Shown piece by piece: positions 23,811 through 31,992 of a stretch of 32,933 nucleotides of DNA. Positions within the stretch are counted from its first letter, which is position 1; each line of letters begins with the position of its first letter. The stretch is from Saprospiraceae bacterium (GTDB taxonomy: Bacteria > Bacteroidota > Bacteroidia > Chitinophagales > Saprospiraceae). The notes beneath the pieces were generated by a model that was given only the letters and a program-made list of their open reading frames with translations, was not told where the DNA came from and searched no databases. Made by a program: the position numbers and the translations under genes. Where the stretch lies: the NCBI GenBank assembly GCA_021298335.1, contig JAJTEZ010000018.1:1-32933 (forward strand). The letters run 5' to 3'.

Positions 23811-25304
23811 ATGCTTGTGTCCGTGAATACGAATCAAAAATTACCAGTTCGCCTTGTCCTGCTCCTCGCTGTGGTGCTTTCGCTGGTGCAGTTTTTCTAC
23901 TGCCGAAGCCTGTGGCTTGATGAAGCGATGCTGGCATTAAATATCCTGGAAAAAAGCCCGTCAGAGCTGATGAGTCCCCTCTCTGACAATCAGGTAGCCC
24001 CTCCCCTGTTCCTGTTGCTGGAAAAGGCGTTTTCGTATTTGCCTTGCCACGAAGACTACAGCCTGCGGCTATTACCCCTGTTTTCTTTTTGGACTGCTCT
24101 GTACATTTTCCAAAAGCTGAGCCGTACCATGATACCGACACCATCCGCACGATTTGCAGCCTTCTGCCTCATATCGCTTAGCAGTGTTTTTTTGTACTAC
24201 TCAAACGAAATAAAACAGTACATGACAGATGCAGCTGTAAGCTGCTTACTGCTTTATCTTTATTTACAGCCAAAACAAGTTGCATCCCGGTATTATACAA
24301 CTCTCATTGTAGCCGGTTGGATTGCGATATTCCTGTCAAATGCGGCCATCATTATCCTCTTTTCCATGGGTATCACCATGCTATGGAATTCACGCTGGAA
24401 ATCGTATGGCAACTGGATCATGCTTACAGGAGGTGTCTGGCTGACTGCCTTCTTAATTTACTATAGTTTTTTCATTAAAGGTCACCCATCCAAAGCCTTT
24501 ATGCTGAACTACTGGGGAAATCAAGATGCCTTTCTGCCTTTAAATCTCCTGTCTGAAGAATTTATTCAATTTGCCGGCCTACAATTCTCCAATATCGCAG
24601 GAATGTATATGGCAAAATTGCCATGGATCAGTGGCACACTGCTTCCCATACTTATTGTCGCCGGTGTTCTGCATCTGGTAAAAAGCCACCTCCAAAGTCC
24701 TTTTTTTCTGCTGCTCCTGCTTCCCCTACCTGTTCATCTCCTGATTTCTGCACTGAAACTCTATCCGTTTGATGCACGATTGTATCTGTATCTTATACCT
24801 GTTTTAGCTCTTGTAATGGGACTTGGCTGGGAATATATCGTAACACAGCTGCCTTCGTGGAAATATCCAGAACTGGAGAAGGTGATCTTTCTGCTCCCCA
24901 TTTTCCTATTGACAGGCATCTATCTCAAAGGGTTTCCGATGAAGCGGCAGGAACACAAAGAAAACCTTGCCTTCTACAACCTGCACAGTAAAAAAGGCCA
25001 GGGATTATTTATCAGCGCCGGATCCCGGTATCCGGGAAAGTATTATCTGTCCACTCAGTTTCTTCAGGTAAATGGACCCCTGACTATTAGCAAAATGAAA
25101 AAAAAGAATGAACTCGACTCAAGAATGAACGAAATTCTTTGCCTTGAAGGTCAAACCTGGCTGCTCTTTACAGACAATTATTTTGATTCAGTCAAATACT
25201 ATACCCATACCCTGGACTCTTTGCAAATTCCGTGTCTTGAAAGCCATAAAGCAGTAAATTCCTCCTTGTTTTTGTATGATTTTGGTAATGGGCAAGACAA
25301 ATAA
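23811..25304 (+). CDS. GT-C membrane glycosyltransferase (GT39/PMT-like)
   Basis: A 497-residue polytopic membrane protein with about nine to eleven hydrophobic segments. SLWLDEAMLAL places the catalytic-type Asp37-Glu38 directly after the first membrane helix, and NQVAPPLFLLLEK (60-72) is the conserved loop motif of GT39-like enzymes. The C-terminal 110 residues are soluble. Known relatives transfer a sugar from a polyprenyl-phosphate donor on the outer side of the inner membrane. An ABC-exported glycan would normally be finished in the cytoplasm, so this enzyme and the one at 8900 may add late, periplasmic side groups (inference). The start at 23811 (ATG) is 35 bases after the preceding stop. 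Confidence 0.75.
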   Translation: MLVSVNTNQKLPVRLVLLLAVVLSLVQFFYCRSLWLDEAMLALNILEKSPSELMSPLSDNQVAPPLFLLLEKAFSYLPCHEDYSLRLLPLFSFWTALYIFQKLSRTMIPTPSARFAAFCLISLSSVFLYYSNEIKQYMTDAAVSCLLLYLYLQPKQVASRYYTTLIVAGWIAIFLSNAAIIILFSMGITMLWNSRWKSYGNWIMLTGGVWLTAFLIYYSFFIKGHPSKAFMLNYWGNQDAFLPLNLLSEEFIQFAGLQFSNIAGMYMAKLPWISGTLLPILIVAGVLHLVKSHLQSPFFLLLLLPLPVHLLISALKLYPFDARLYLYLIPVLALVMGLGWEYIVTQLPSWKYPELEKVIFLLPIFLLTGIYLKGFPMKRQEHKENLAFYNLHSKKGQGLFISAGSRYPGKYYLSTQFLQVNGPLTISKMKKKNELDSRMNEILCLEGQTWLLFTDNYFDSVKYYTHTLDSLQIPCLESHKAVNSSLFLYDFGNGQDK

Positions 25305-25364
25305 AATATTTGAAACATTGCCAGCTGAAAATATCTCGGAATCATTTATAATAACTAAATCAGA

Positions 25365-26078
25365 ATGACTTTATCCCATACTATCAAAACGATACCTGAC
25401 AACAACTACAATTCAAGCGCGTTAGACAAGAAAAGTCGGTGGTATCAGAAGTTTTGGGGACACTGCCATCGGTTACCCCTGCTTCCATCAGATAAACCGT
25501 ATGACGTCACAATTTCTGAACAGTTCAGATTTATCTGGTTTCGAAATTACAAAGTAGGATCAAGGTCTTTATTGAAATTATTTAGTGAAAATCAAGTTGT
25601 ATTGGATGCTGCTCAGCCTTACCAGTGTTATTACCCTCCCAAATTATATCGCGATTATTTTTCTTTTGCTTTTGTTCGAAATCCGTGGGATCGCTTAATT
25701 TCCTGCTGGCATAACAAGGTATTAAAAAACAATCATTTTCAATTTTCAGAGAGCGAGTGGGAAAAGATGAAGGATTTAGATAATTTTTTGGATTTTATAC
25801 AGAAAAAAAAACTTTCAGGAAATACAGATGGCCATATTCGTCTTCAATCGTCACTCATTGACTTGAATCAGATTCAGTTTCTAGGACGGTTTGAGTCCTT
25901 TCAGAAAGATGCAGGCTACATCATACAAAAATTACAATTTCAACATCGGATAGTCCCCGTAAGAAATCAATCTGAGCGGTCAAGCACACAATATCAGTTA
26001 TATTACACTTCGGAAAATGCAGAAAAAGTTGCCCGATTGTATGAAAAGGACATCCGAATGTTTGGATATACATTTTAG
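25365..26078 (+). CDS. Sulfotransfer_2-type carbohydrate sulfotransferase
   Basis: A 237-residue protein of the carbohydrate (HNK-1/chondroitin-type) sulfotransferase family. The phosphosulfate-binding strand-loop is FRFIWFRNYKVGSRSLLKLF (54-73); the 3'-phosphate site is FVRNPWDRLISCW (103-115), highly typical. QIQFLGRFESFQKDAG and the terminal RLYEKDIRMFGY are family-standard. Eukaryotic relatives sulfate galactosamine, glucuronic acid or similar sugars; the bacterial acceptor is unknown. It is the third sulfotransferase in the window and of a different family from the first two, so at least two different acceptor positions may be sulfated (inference). A 60-base spacer precedes it. Confidence 0.85.
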   Translation: MTLSHTIKTIPDNNYNSSALDKKSRWYQKFWGHCHRLPLLPSDKPYDVTISEQFRFIWFRNYKVGSRSLLKLFSENQVVLDAAQPYQCYYPPKLYRDYFSFAFVRNPWDRLISCWHNKVLKNNHFQFSESEWEKMKDLDNFLDFIQKKKLSGNTDGHIRLQSSLIDLNQIQFLGRFESFQKDAGYIIQKLQFQHRIVPVRNQSERSSTQYQLYYTSENAEKVARLYEKDIRMFGYTF

Positions 26079-26097
26079 AATCATCTGATCCAGGAAC

Positions 26098-26105
26098 TAC
26101 TTTTG
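26098..26105 (+). promoter_or_regulatory. candidate Bacteroidota -7 promoter box (TACTTTTG)
   Basis: TACTTTTG matches TAnnTTTG exactly. The upstream -33 position holds TTTTA at 26073-26077 (TTTA rather than TTTG), about 21 bases away. It lies in the 103-base spacer before the run of seven GT2 genes and would give a leader of about 70 bases. It may drive a separate transcript for that run, but the box is short and the -33 match imperfect. Confidence 0.35.
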
Positions 26106-26172
26106 CTGTTAAAACATATACATCTTGACACATTCCAGGAAAAAAACTTCTATTTAAGAATAAGCCAGCTTT

Positions 26173-26177
26173 AGGAG
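26173..26177 (+). promoter_or_regulatory. Shine-Dalgarno-like AGGAG before the GT2 at 26182
   Basis: AGGAG lies four bases before the ATG at 26182. Most genes here show no such site, so this start is unusually clear, consistent with the first gene of a new transcript. Confidence 0.4.
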
Positions 26178-26181
26178 TCAA

Positions 26182-27225
26182 ATGGATCCAAAAATCACCA
26201 TAGTCATCCCGGTATATAATCGACTTGAATTGTTGAAGGAAACACTTTCATCCGTAAAAGAGCAATCTGAATCAAACTGGGAATCTATTTTAGTGGATGA
26301 TGGTAGTAATGAAGATACAGTCCGATATCTGGAAGAAATCGTTCGAAATGACGCCAGATTCCGTTTTATTAGGAATCTCTCACCCAGAAAAGGAGGATCT
26401 GTTTGTAGAAATATTGGATACTTACAATCTAGCTCGCAATATGTGTTTTTCCTGGATAGTGATGACATCTTACCGCCAACTTGCCTTTCGTCCCGACTTT
26501 CGTTTATAGTGCAACATCCGGAGGCTGACTATTGGGTCTTTGATACCTTGCATTTTTTCAACACGCCCGGTGACAGCACATTGAAGTGGAATATGCTTGA
26601 CAAAGAAACCGATGACCTGACCCGCTTCCTATTGCAAGACAATCCGTGGCATACATCTGGCCCTGTCTGGTCCAGAAAGGCTCTTGATGCCTTACAAGGC
26701 TATGATGAGAAGGCTGTTTGCTGGCAGGATTGGGAGTTTCATGTCAGGGCAGTCATGGCACCTTTACGATATAAAAAATGCGGGGATATTGCAGCAGCAG
26801 GATTGTATCGGAAGGATTTACACAGTTCATTCCCATCAATCACGGCAGACAGGAATCGCAACAAAGGAGCACAATGGTCTGTTTTTCAGAATATTATATC
26901 TGTATTGAATCTTTCTAAGATTACTTCTTCACAAAAAAAAGCTATATCAGTTGGCATATACAGACTTTTTGAAGATGCAGTCAGTACTCAGGATCATAAA
27001 ACAGCCAATGAAATTTTCCGTTTTAAAAACCTGAATTTATTCTTTTCAATTACTGAACGATTTGCCCTGTACTTCGTCCTCAGACTACCAGCCAATGTTG
27101 GGGCAACTGTATGGATAAAACGAAAAATTCGGCGCATACTGCAAAGAATAAACGCCTCTGTATTTCTCAATACAGAAAGTCAGACGTATATCTACCATAA
27201 ACTACTTTTCCCGGAAAAAGCCTGA
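26182..27225 (+). CDS. GT2-family glycosyltransferase
   Basis: A 347-residue GT-A enzyme. It opens with KITIVIPVYNRLELLKETL; the nucleotide site is ILVDDGSNED (36-45), the metal site DSDD (92-95) in FFLDSDDILP, and WQDWEFHVRAV carries the acidic catalytic-type residue. Residues from about 245 are basic and helical and may bind membrane. It is the first of seven consecutive GT2 genes, preceded by a candidate promoter and an AGGAG site. Sugar specificity is unknown. Confidence 0.85.
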   Translation: MDPKITIVIPVYNRLELLKETLSSVKEQSESNWESILVDDGSNEDTVRYLEEIVRNDARFRFIRNLSPRKGGSVCRNIGYLQSSSQYVFFLDSDDILPPTCLSSRLSFIVQHPEADYWVFDTLHFFNTPGDSTLKWNMLDKETDDLTRFLLQDNPWHTSGPVWSRKALDALQGYDEKAVCWQDWEFHVRAVMAPLRYKKCGDIAAAGLYRKDLHSSFPSITADRNRNKGAQWSVFQNIISVLNLSKITSSQKKAISVGIYRLFEDAVSTQDHKTANEIFRFKNLNLFFSITERFALYFVLRLPANVGATVWIKRKIRRILQRINASVFLNTESQTYIYHKLLFPEKA

Positions 27226-27229
27226 ATCC

Positions 27230-28186
27230 TTGAGACCCCTCCTCTCCGTAATGATACCCTCCCACAATCGGGCCGACTACCTTCGACTAACCCTCGAAAG
27301 CGTCATGCAGCAATTTCCATCCGACGGCTGGATAGAAGTGGTCGTAGTGGATGATGCCTCAAAACATGAACTGCCAGATGACATTGTGGCCCTCTACCCT
27401 TCCGTCAGCTTGGTTAAGAATACCCATAACCTGGGACAGATTGCCAACCTGAATCAATGCATCGACCTTGCACAAGGTGAATGGGTACATATCCTTCATT
27501 CTGACGATATTGTTCTTCCAGGCTTCTATGATGCCATGCACAAAGCTATACGACAATATCCAGAAGCAGGCGGTTTCTTCTGCCGCCATGCAATCATTGA
27601 TGGTACGGGTAATCAGAAAGGATTATCAGAACTTTGGCGTGACACTTCAGGACATATTGATAACTGGCTTAAAAAAATCTCTATAAGACAATGTATTCAG
27701 ACCCCATCCATTGTAGTTCAGAAGGCTGTATATACACAACTGGGACATTTTCAGTCTGATCTAGCCGGTTGCGAAGACTGGGAAATGTGGCATCGTATTT
27801 CGCAATATTTTCCGGTCATTTTTATACCTGAGATTCTGTGCCAGTACAGAGAGTTTGATCACTCCAACTCCGGAGATGCTTTTCGTTCAGGTCGATACAT
27901 TTTCGACCTACAAAAAGCCATTATCTTGCTGAAAAAGCAGCATAAACGTGAAGATTGGACACAGCAGTCTGTCAGTCATTACGAAAAATATATCCTTGAC
28001 ACGTTTTTTACACTTGCCAGAAACCAGCACATCTCAATGCAACAATTAATGGTGTGGTGGAAAGCCTGGACAACCTCCATCTTTTTCCGATGGAAAAAAA
28101 TCCCGGCCATGATCAAATTGAGCCTTTGGGTACTCTGGCCCGGCATGTTTCAAACCCAGCAATCTGCAAACACCAATGGAAGATAA
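27230..28186 (+). CDS. GT2-family glycosyltransferase
   Basis: A 318-residue GT-A enzyme. The TTG at 27230 is chosen because it gives LRPLLSVMIPSHNRADYL, the standard opening; an ATG at 27251 would cut off the first strand. Nucleotide-binding VVVDDAS (38-44), metal site HSDD (90-93), and GCEDWEMWHRIS downstream are family-typical. The C-terminal tail is basic with aromatic residues (FFRWKKIPAMIKLSLWVLW) and probably membrane-associated. Four bases separate it from the previous gene, and it overlaps the next by 11. Confidence 0.85.
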   Translation: MRPLLSVMIPSHNRADYLRLTLESVMQQFPSDGWIEVVVVDDASKHELPDDIVALYPSVSLVKNTHNLGQIANLNQCIDLAQGEWVHILHSDDIVLPGFYDAMHKAIRQYPEAGGFFCRHAIIDGTGNQKGLSELWRDTSGHIDNWLKKISIRQCIQTPSIVVQKAVYTQLGHFQSDLAGCEDWEMWHRISQYFPVIFIPEILCQYREFDHSNSGDAFRSGRYIFDLQKAIILLKKQHKREDWTQQSVSHYEKYILDTFFTLARNQHISMQQLMVWWKAWTTSIFFRWKKIPAMIKLSLWVLWPGMFQTQQSANTNGR

Positions 28187-29129
28187 TATTCTTCAGGTAT
28201 CTGTCATTTTATGTACCCATAACCCAAAGCCAGACCTACTTTCAGAGGTCCTCCGACATTTGAAAAACCAGACGCTTTCGAAAGATCGCTGGGAACTGAT
28301 CATTGTAGACAATTGTTCCAATCCACCCTTGCACTTGTCAGCCGAACAATCCTGGCACTCAAACCTTCAGCATCTCAGTGAAAAAAAACTTGGGCAGATT
28401 TTTGCCAGAATCACCGGAATCCAAGCGGCAAAAGGCAAGTTGATTGTGTTTGTGGACGATGACAACCTCCTCCAGCCCGACTATCTTAAGGTCGCACTTT
28501 CCATCGCAGCAGATCATCCCTTTTTGGGAGCATTTGGAGGAAGCTGTGAGGGCTTGTTTGCTCACCCTCCTGCCGCCTGGCAATTACCCTGGATTGATAT
28601 CCTGGCTGTCAGGGAAGTAAAATGTGATCTGTGGGCAAATTTTGCCTACTGGCCCTGTATGCCACTGGGCGCCGGAATGATTCTAAAAAAAGAAGTGGCA
28701 ATTCGCCATATAAAAAAGCTGAAAGAGGAGAAAAAATTGCTCAAACTGAGCAGATACGGGACGAATCTGATGTCGGGTGATGACGTGGACATGGTGCTGA
28801 CCTGCCTGGAAAACGGGGGGGCCTGTGGTGTTTTTCGCTCACTCCGACTTACTCATGTCATACCTGCAAACAGACTAGGTGATGAATACCATTTGCAGCT
28901 CACCGCCGGTATTCATGCGTCCTCTGCCTGGCAAATCTATGTGAGGCAGGGGCCCTCAGCAGTCAAATTTCATTATGCATTACGCCCCCTTTTTACAGCA
29001 CTCAAAGAAGGACTGAAATTCCGGCAGCATGCCTGGAGGTCGGTTGTGTTTGAAATACAACGCCTTTGGGCCATACGCAAAGGGTATGCTATTGCAAAAA
29101 AAATGATCCGCCATGACCAGCAAGACTGA
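28176..29129 (+). CDS. GT2-family glycosyltransferase
   Basis: A 317-residue GT-A enzyme, VSVILCTHNPKPDLLSEVL at the start, LIIVDNCSNPP (41-51), metal site DDDN (94-97) in FVDDDNLLQP, and SGDDVDMVLTCLENGG, the acidic motif of this GT2 branch. WPCMPLGAGMILKK is another conserved segment. It differs from its neighbours in the DDDN site and resembles single-sugar transferases in O-antigen clusters. Overlaps on both sides (11 and 17 bases) suggest translational coupling. Confidence 0.85.
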   Translation: MEDNILQVSVILCTHNPKPDLLSEVLRHLKNQTLSKDRWELIIVDNCSNPPLHLSAEQSWHSNLQHLSEKKLGQIFARITGIQAAKGKLIVFVDDDNLLQPDYLKVALSIAADHPFLGAFGGSCEGLFAHPPAAWQLPWIDILAVREVKCDLWANFAYWPCMPLGAGMILKKEVAIRHIKKLKEEKKLLKLSRYGTNLMSGDDVDMVLTCLENGGACGVFRSLRLTHVIPANRLGDEYHLQLTAGIHASSAWQIYVRQGPSAVKFHYALRPLFTALKEGLKFRQHAWRSVVFEIQRLWAIRKGYAIAKKMIRHDQQD

Positions 29130-30051
29130 GGGAATGGTGGCGTTCAGCATTGTCATTCCTTTGTACAACAAAGAGCACGCCATCGCTTCGACACTTGAAA
29201 GTGTATTGTTGCAAACGTGTCAGGAATTTGAGGTCATTATCATTGATGATGGCAGCACTGATAATAGCGCAAGCATTGTCACCACATTTCAGGATCCTCG
29301 TATTCTATGTATTCGACAGGAAAACCAAGGCGTGTCAGCCGCCAGAAATGTGGGGATGGGAAAAGCGAACTATCCTTATATTGCCTTTCTGGATGCTGAT
29401 GATACCTGGTCGACAGATTACCTCGCATCCATGGCCATGCTTATTCGAGATTTTCCGGGTGCAACAATATATGGAATGGGAAATGTCGTATTGATTGGTG
29501 ACAAGGTCATTCAACGCAATTTCCACCTGCCTGCAGGTTTCAGGGGCTATGTAACGGATTACTTCCAACATGCCGTCCGATCCGAATTGTTCTGGACATC
29601 TGCTGTCGTAGCCTCAACATCAACCCTGCAACAATCTGGCGGATTTTTAAAAACTCTGTCATTGGGAGAAGATACAGATATGTGGATTCGGCTTGCCCTC
29701 ATGGGCCCTGTCGTATTTGATGCAAACATTAAGACACAATATCGTCTGACTCCCACCAACAGCAGCTTCCTCGCAAGTTGCACGTTTGAAAACCAATTTT
29801 TAGGTCATACTGAGCGCTACACATCCTCAGAAAATGTAAATCGCTCCTTCAGAAGATACATCAATGTCTACCGCTGGAGCAAACTTGCCCGCATGTTTGC
29901 CAGCCCAGGTATCACAAACGCGCAGGAAATTGAATATCTAAGACTCATAAAGCCGGATGTACTGCCCATGTACGCCCGGATATTTTTGAGACTGCCTCGC
30001 AGTCTGCAAAAAAAAATCCTTCGATTCAGGAACACACATGTCAACAGATAA
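29113..30051 (+). CDS. GT2-family glycosyltransferase
   Basis: A 312-residue GT-A enzyme. FSIVIPLYNKEHAIASTL opens the domain, IIIDDGSTDNS (42-52) binds nucleotide, DADD (94-97) is the metal site, NQGVSAARNVG (71-81) is the conserved helix start, and GEDTDMWIRLAL carries the acidic residue. The predicted ATG at 29113 overlaps the previous gene by 17 bases; a later ATG at 29134 (MVAFSIV) would also fit and would remove the overlap. Sugar specificity is unknown. Confidence 0.85.
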   Translation: MTSKTEGMVAFSIVIPLYNKEHAIASTLESVLLQTCQEFEVIIIDDGSTDNSASIVTTFQDPRILCIRQENQGVSAARNVGMGKANYPYIAFLDADDTWSTDYLASMAMLIRDFPGATIYGMGNVVLIGDKVIQRNFHLPAGFRGYVTDYFQHAVRSELFWTSAVVASTSTLQQSGGFLKTLSLGEDTDMWIRLALMGPVVFDANIKTQYRLTPTNSSFLASCTFENQFLGHTERYTSSENVNRSFRRYINVYRWSKLARMFASPGITNAQEIEYLRLIKPDVLPMYARIFLRLPRSLQKKILRFRNTHVNR

Positions 30052-31012
30052 CACACAAACTCTTCAGCCTCGCCAAATAGGACTACCCGTGGTGTCAATT
30101 ATTTGCAATACGTATAACCATGAAGCCTATATCAGGGATGCACTGGATGGGTTTCTCATGCAGCAGTGTACCTTCCCATTCGAAATTCTGGTCCATGATG
30201 ATGCATCGACTGACGAGACACCAAATATTATTCGTGAATATGCTGCTAAGTTTCCTGAGATCATAAAACCAATATATCAGTCAGAAAACCAATGGAGCAA
30301 AGGCGACTTCAGAGTTTTTAGACTTCAAAGAGAAAGAGCACAAGGAAGATATATTGCCTTATGCGAAGGGGACGATTACTGGATTGACAACAAAAAATTA
30401 CAAAAGCAAGTGAACTTCCTGGAAAGTCATCCTGACTTTGTCATGTGCTTTCATCGCTGTAAAATTGAAAATAACACAAACGATTGGTGGAAAGATAGAA
30501 TATACAATCATCTTAAAGAAAAGGAATATACAGGTCAGGAAATTCTGTCCATATGGACAATACCCACAGCATCAGTAGTTTATCGGTATACGTTGAGCCC
30601 AATACTGGCTGCTATGCATGTGCCAAAAGAAATTTTGTATATAGATACTTTTTCATATCTCACATTCGCCGAACATGGAAGAATCTATTGCCTGGGGGAC
30701 ACAATGGCCGTTTATCGGATCCATCACAAGAGTGTGACCAACAGAAATGATCCACAACGCGGCACAAAATATAGTCATCATCTAATGGCTATGTCACAGA
30801 TATTTAATGGAAAATATAAACAAACCGTTGAAGTCATCATGGCTGACAGGTATATTACCGGTGCACTCATAGCAATGAAAAACCGAAACATTCAACGTGT
30901 CTTAATTTGCCTTTTCAAGTCAGTCCAACTTGATCCACTTTCTATTCCTAAAAGATGTATGCAATTCATACAGAATCAAATGTATTTTTATTTAGGTAAA
31001 AAGCGGTCATGA
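30038..31012 (+). CDS. GT2-family glycosyltransferase (tandem paralogue A)
   Basis: A 324-residue GT-A enzyme. VVSIICNTYNHEAYIRDAL, FEILVHDDASTDET and the metal site EGDD (110-113) in LCEGDDYW are seen. The WTIPTASVVYR and FAEHGRIYCLGDTMAVYRIH segments are shared almost unchanged with the next gene. It overlaps the previous gene by 14 bases and the next by four (ATGA). It belongs to the same subfamily as the GT2 domains at 15973 and 20965. The last 60 residues are basic and probably membrane-associated. Confidence 0.85.
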   Translation: MSTDNTQTLQPRQIGLPVVSIICNTYNHEAYIRDALDGFLMQQCTFPFEILVHDDASTDETPNIIREYAAKFPEIIKPIYQSENQWSKGDFRVFRLQRERAQGRYIALCEGDDYWIDNKKLQKQVNFLESHPDFVMCFHRCKIENNTNDWWKDRIYNHLKEKEYTGQEILSIWTIPTASVVYRYTLSPILAAMHVPKEILYIDTFSYLTFAEHGRIYCLGDTMAVYRIHHKSVTNRNDPQRGTKYSHHLMAMSQIFNGKYKQTVEVIMADRYITGALIAMKNRNIQRVLICLFKSVQLDPLSIPKRCMQFIQNQMYFYLGKKRS

Positions 31013-31992
31013 TTTCACCAAATTCAACTATACCAAAGTACTCAAATAACCTGGATAACAAAGAAATAACGGTCTCAGTACTTTGCCTGGCCTATAACCA
31101 TAAAGGATTCATCCGGCAAGCACTGGAAGGCTTTCTGATGCAGCAATGCAGCTTTTTATTTGAGATTCTTGTTCATGATGACGCATCTACAGATGGTACA
31201 TCCGACATCATTCGGGAATATGAGCAAAAGTATCCCGGCATCATCAAGCCAATCTATCAAGCCGAAAATCAGTTTAGTCAAAAGAAGATCAATGTTACAC
31301 AACTGCAGAGAAATCGTGCCATTGGAAAGTACATTGCACTGTGTGAAGGAGACGATTACTGGACAGATCCGAATAAATTGCAAAAGCAGGTGGATTTCCT
31401 GGAGGACAATCCCGGCTTTGCTATGTGCTTTCACCGAAGCAGAATCGAAAACCACACTGATGACTATTGGAAAGACCAAACCTTCGGACATCTCAGAGAA
31501 AAAGAATATACAGGATGGGAAATCCTGAGTCAGTGGACAATTCCTACCGCTTCTGTCATGTATCGGACATATCTTAGAGAATTCATAGACAGTATGGCAC
31601 GCCCGAAAGGCATCCTATATACAGACATCCTGGTGTACCTCACACTGGCAGAGCACGGCAGATTATATTGCCTGGGTGATACCATGAGCGTGTACCGCAT
31701 CCATCCGTATAGCATGGTACATCAACGAGACGACCGGCGTCCCATGAAATACATTACTCATCTGAAAACGATTCAAAAGATGTTCGGTGGCAAATACAAA
31801 CATGCTACAGACGATCTCATCGCAGACAGATACCTCACTCTGGCAGTTATGGATGTTAAGGCGGGCAACTGGACATCATCGCCGCTGCACGTATACAATG
31901 CCGTTAAATATGATGCCATGTCACCAGTAAAACGATTGGTGAGTTTTATGAAAAACAAGTGGTACAAATACCAGAAAAGAAGCAAAGTGTGA
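31009..31992 (+). CDS. GT2-family glycosyltransferase (tandem paralogue B)
   Basis: A 327-residue GT-A enzyme closely related to the upstream gene over its full length: FLMQQCSF, FEILVHDDASTDGT, IIKPIYQAENQ, YIALCEGDDYW (metal site 113-116), KEYTGWEIL, WTIPTASVMYR and YCLGDTMSVYRIH have near-identical counterparts. This is a tandem duplication with later divergence, mainly in the regions FRVFRLQ versus INVTQLQ and in the C-terminal tail. The two may add the same sugar to different acceptors or make alternating linkages (inference). The start overlaps the previous stop by ATGA, and the stop overlaps the next GTG by three bases. Confidence 0.85.
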   Translation: MISPNSTIPKYSNNLDNKEITVSVLCLAYNHKGFIRQALEGFLMQQCSFLFEILVHDDASTDGTSDIIREYEQKYPGIIKPIYQAENQFSQKKINVTQLQRNRAIGKYIALCEGDDYWTDPNKLQKQVDFLEDNPGFAMCFHRSRIENHTDDYWKDQTFGHLREKEYTGWEILSQWTIPTASVMYRTYLREFIDSMARPKGILYTDILVYLTLAEHGRLYCLGDTMSVYRIHPYSMVHQRDDRRPMKYITHLKTIQKMFGGKYKHATDDLIADRYLTLAVMDVKAGNWTSSPLHVYNAVKYDAMSPVKRLVSFMKNKWYKYQKRSKV

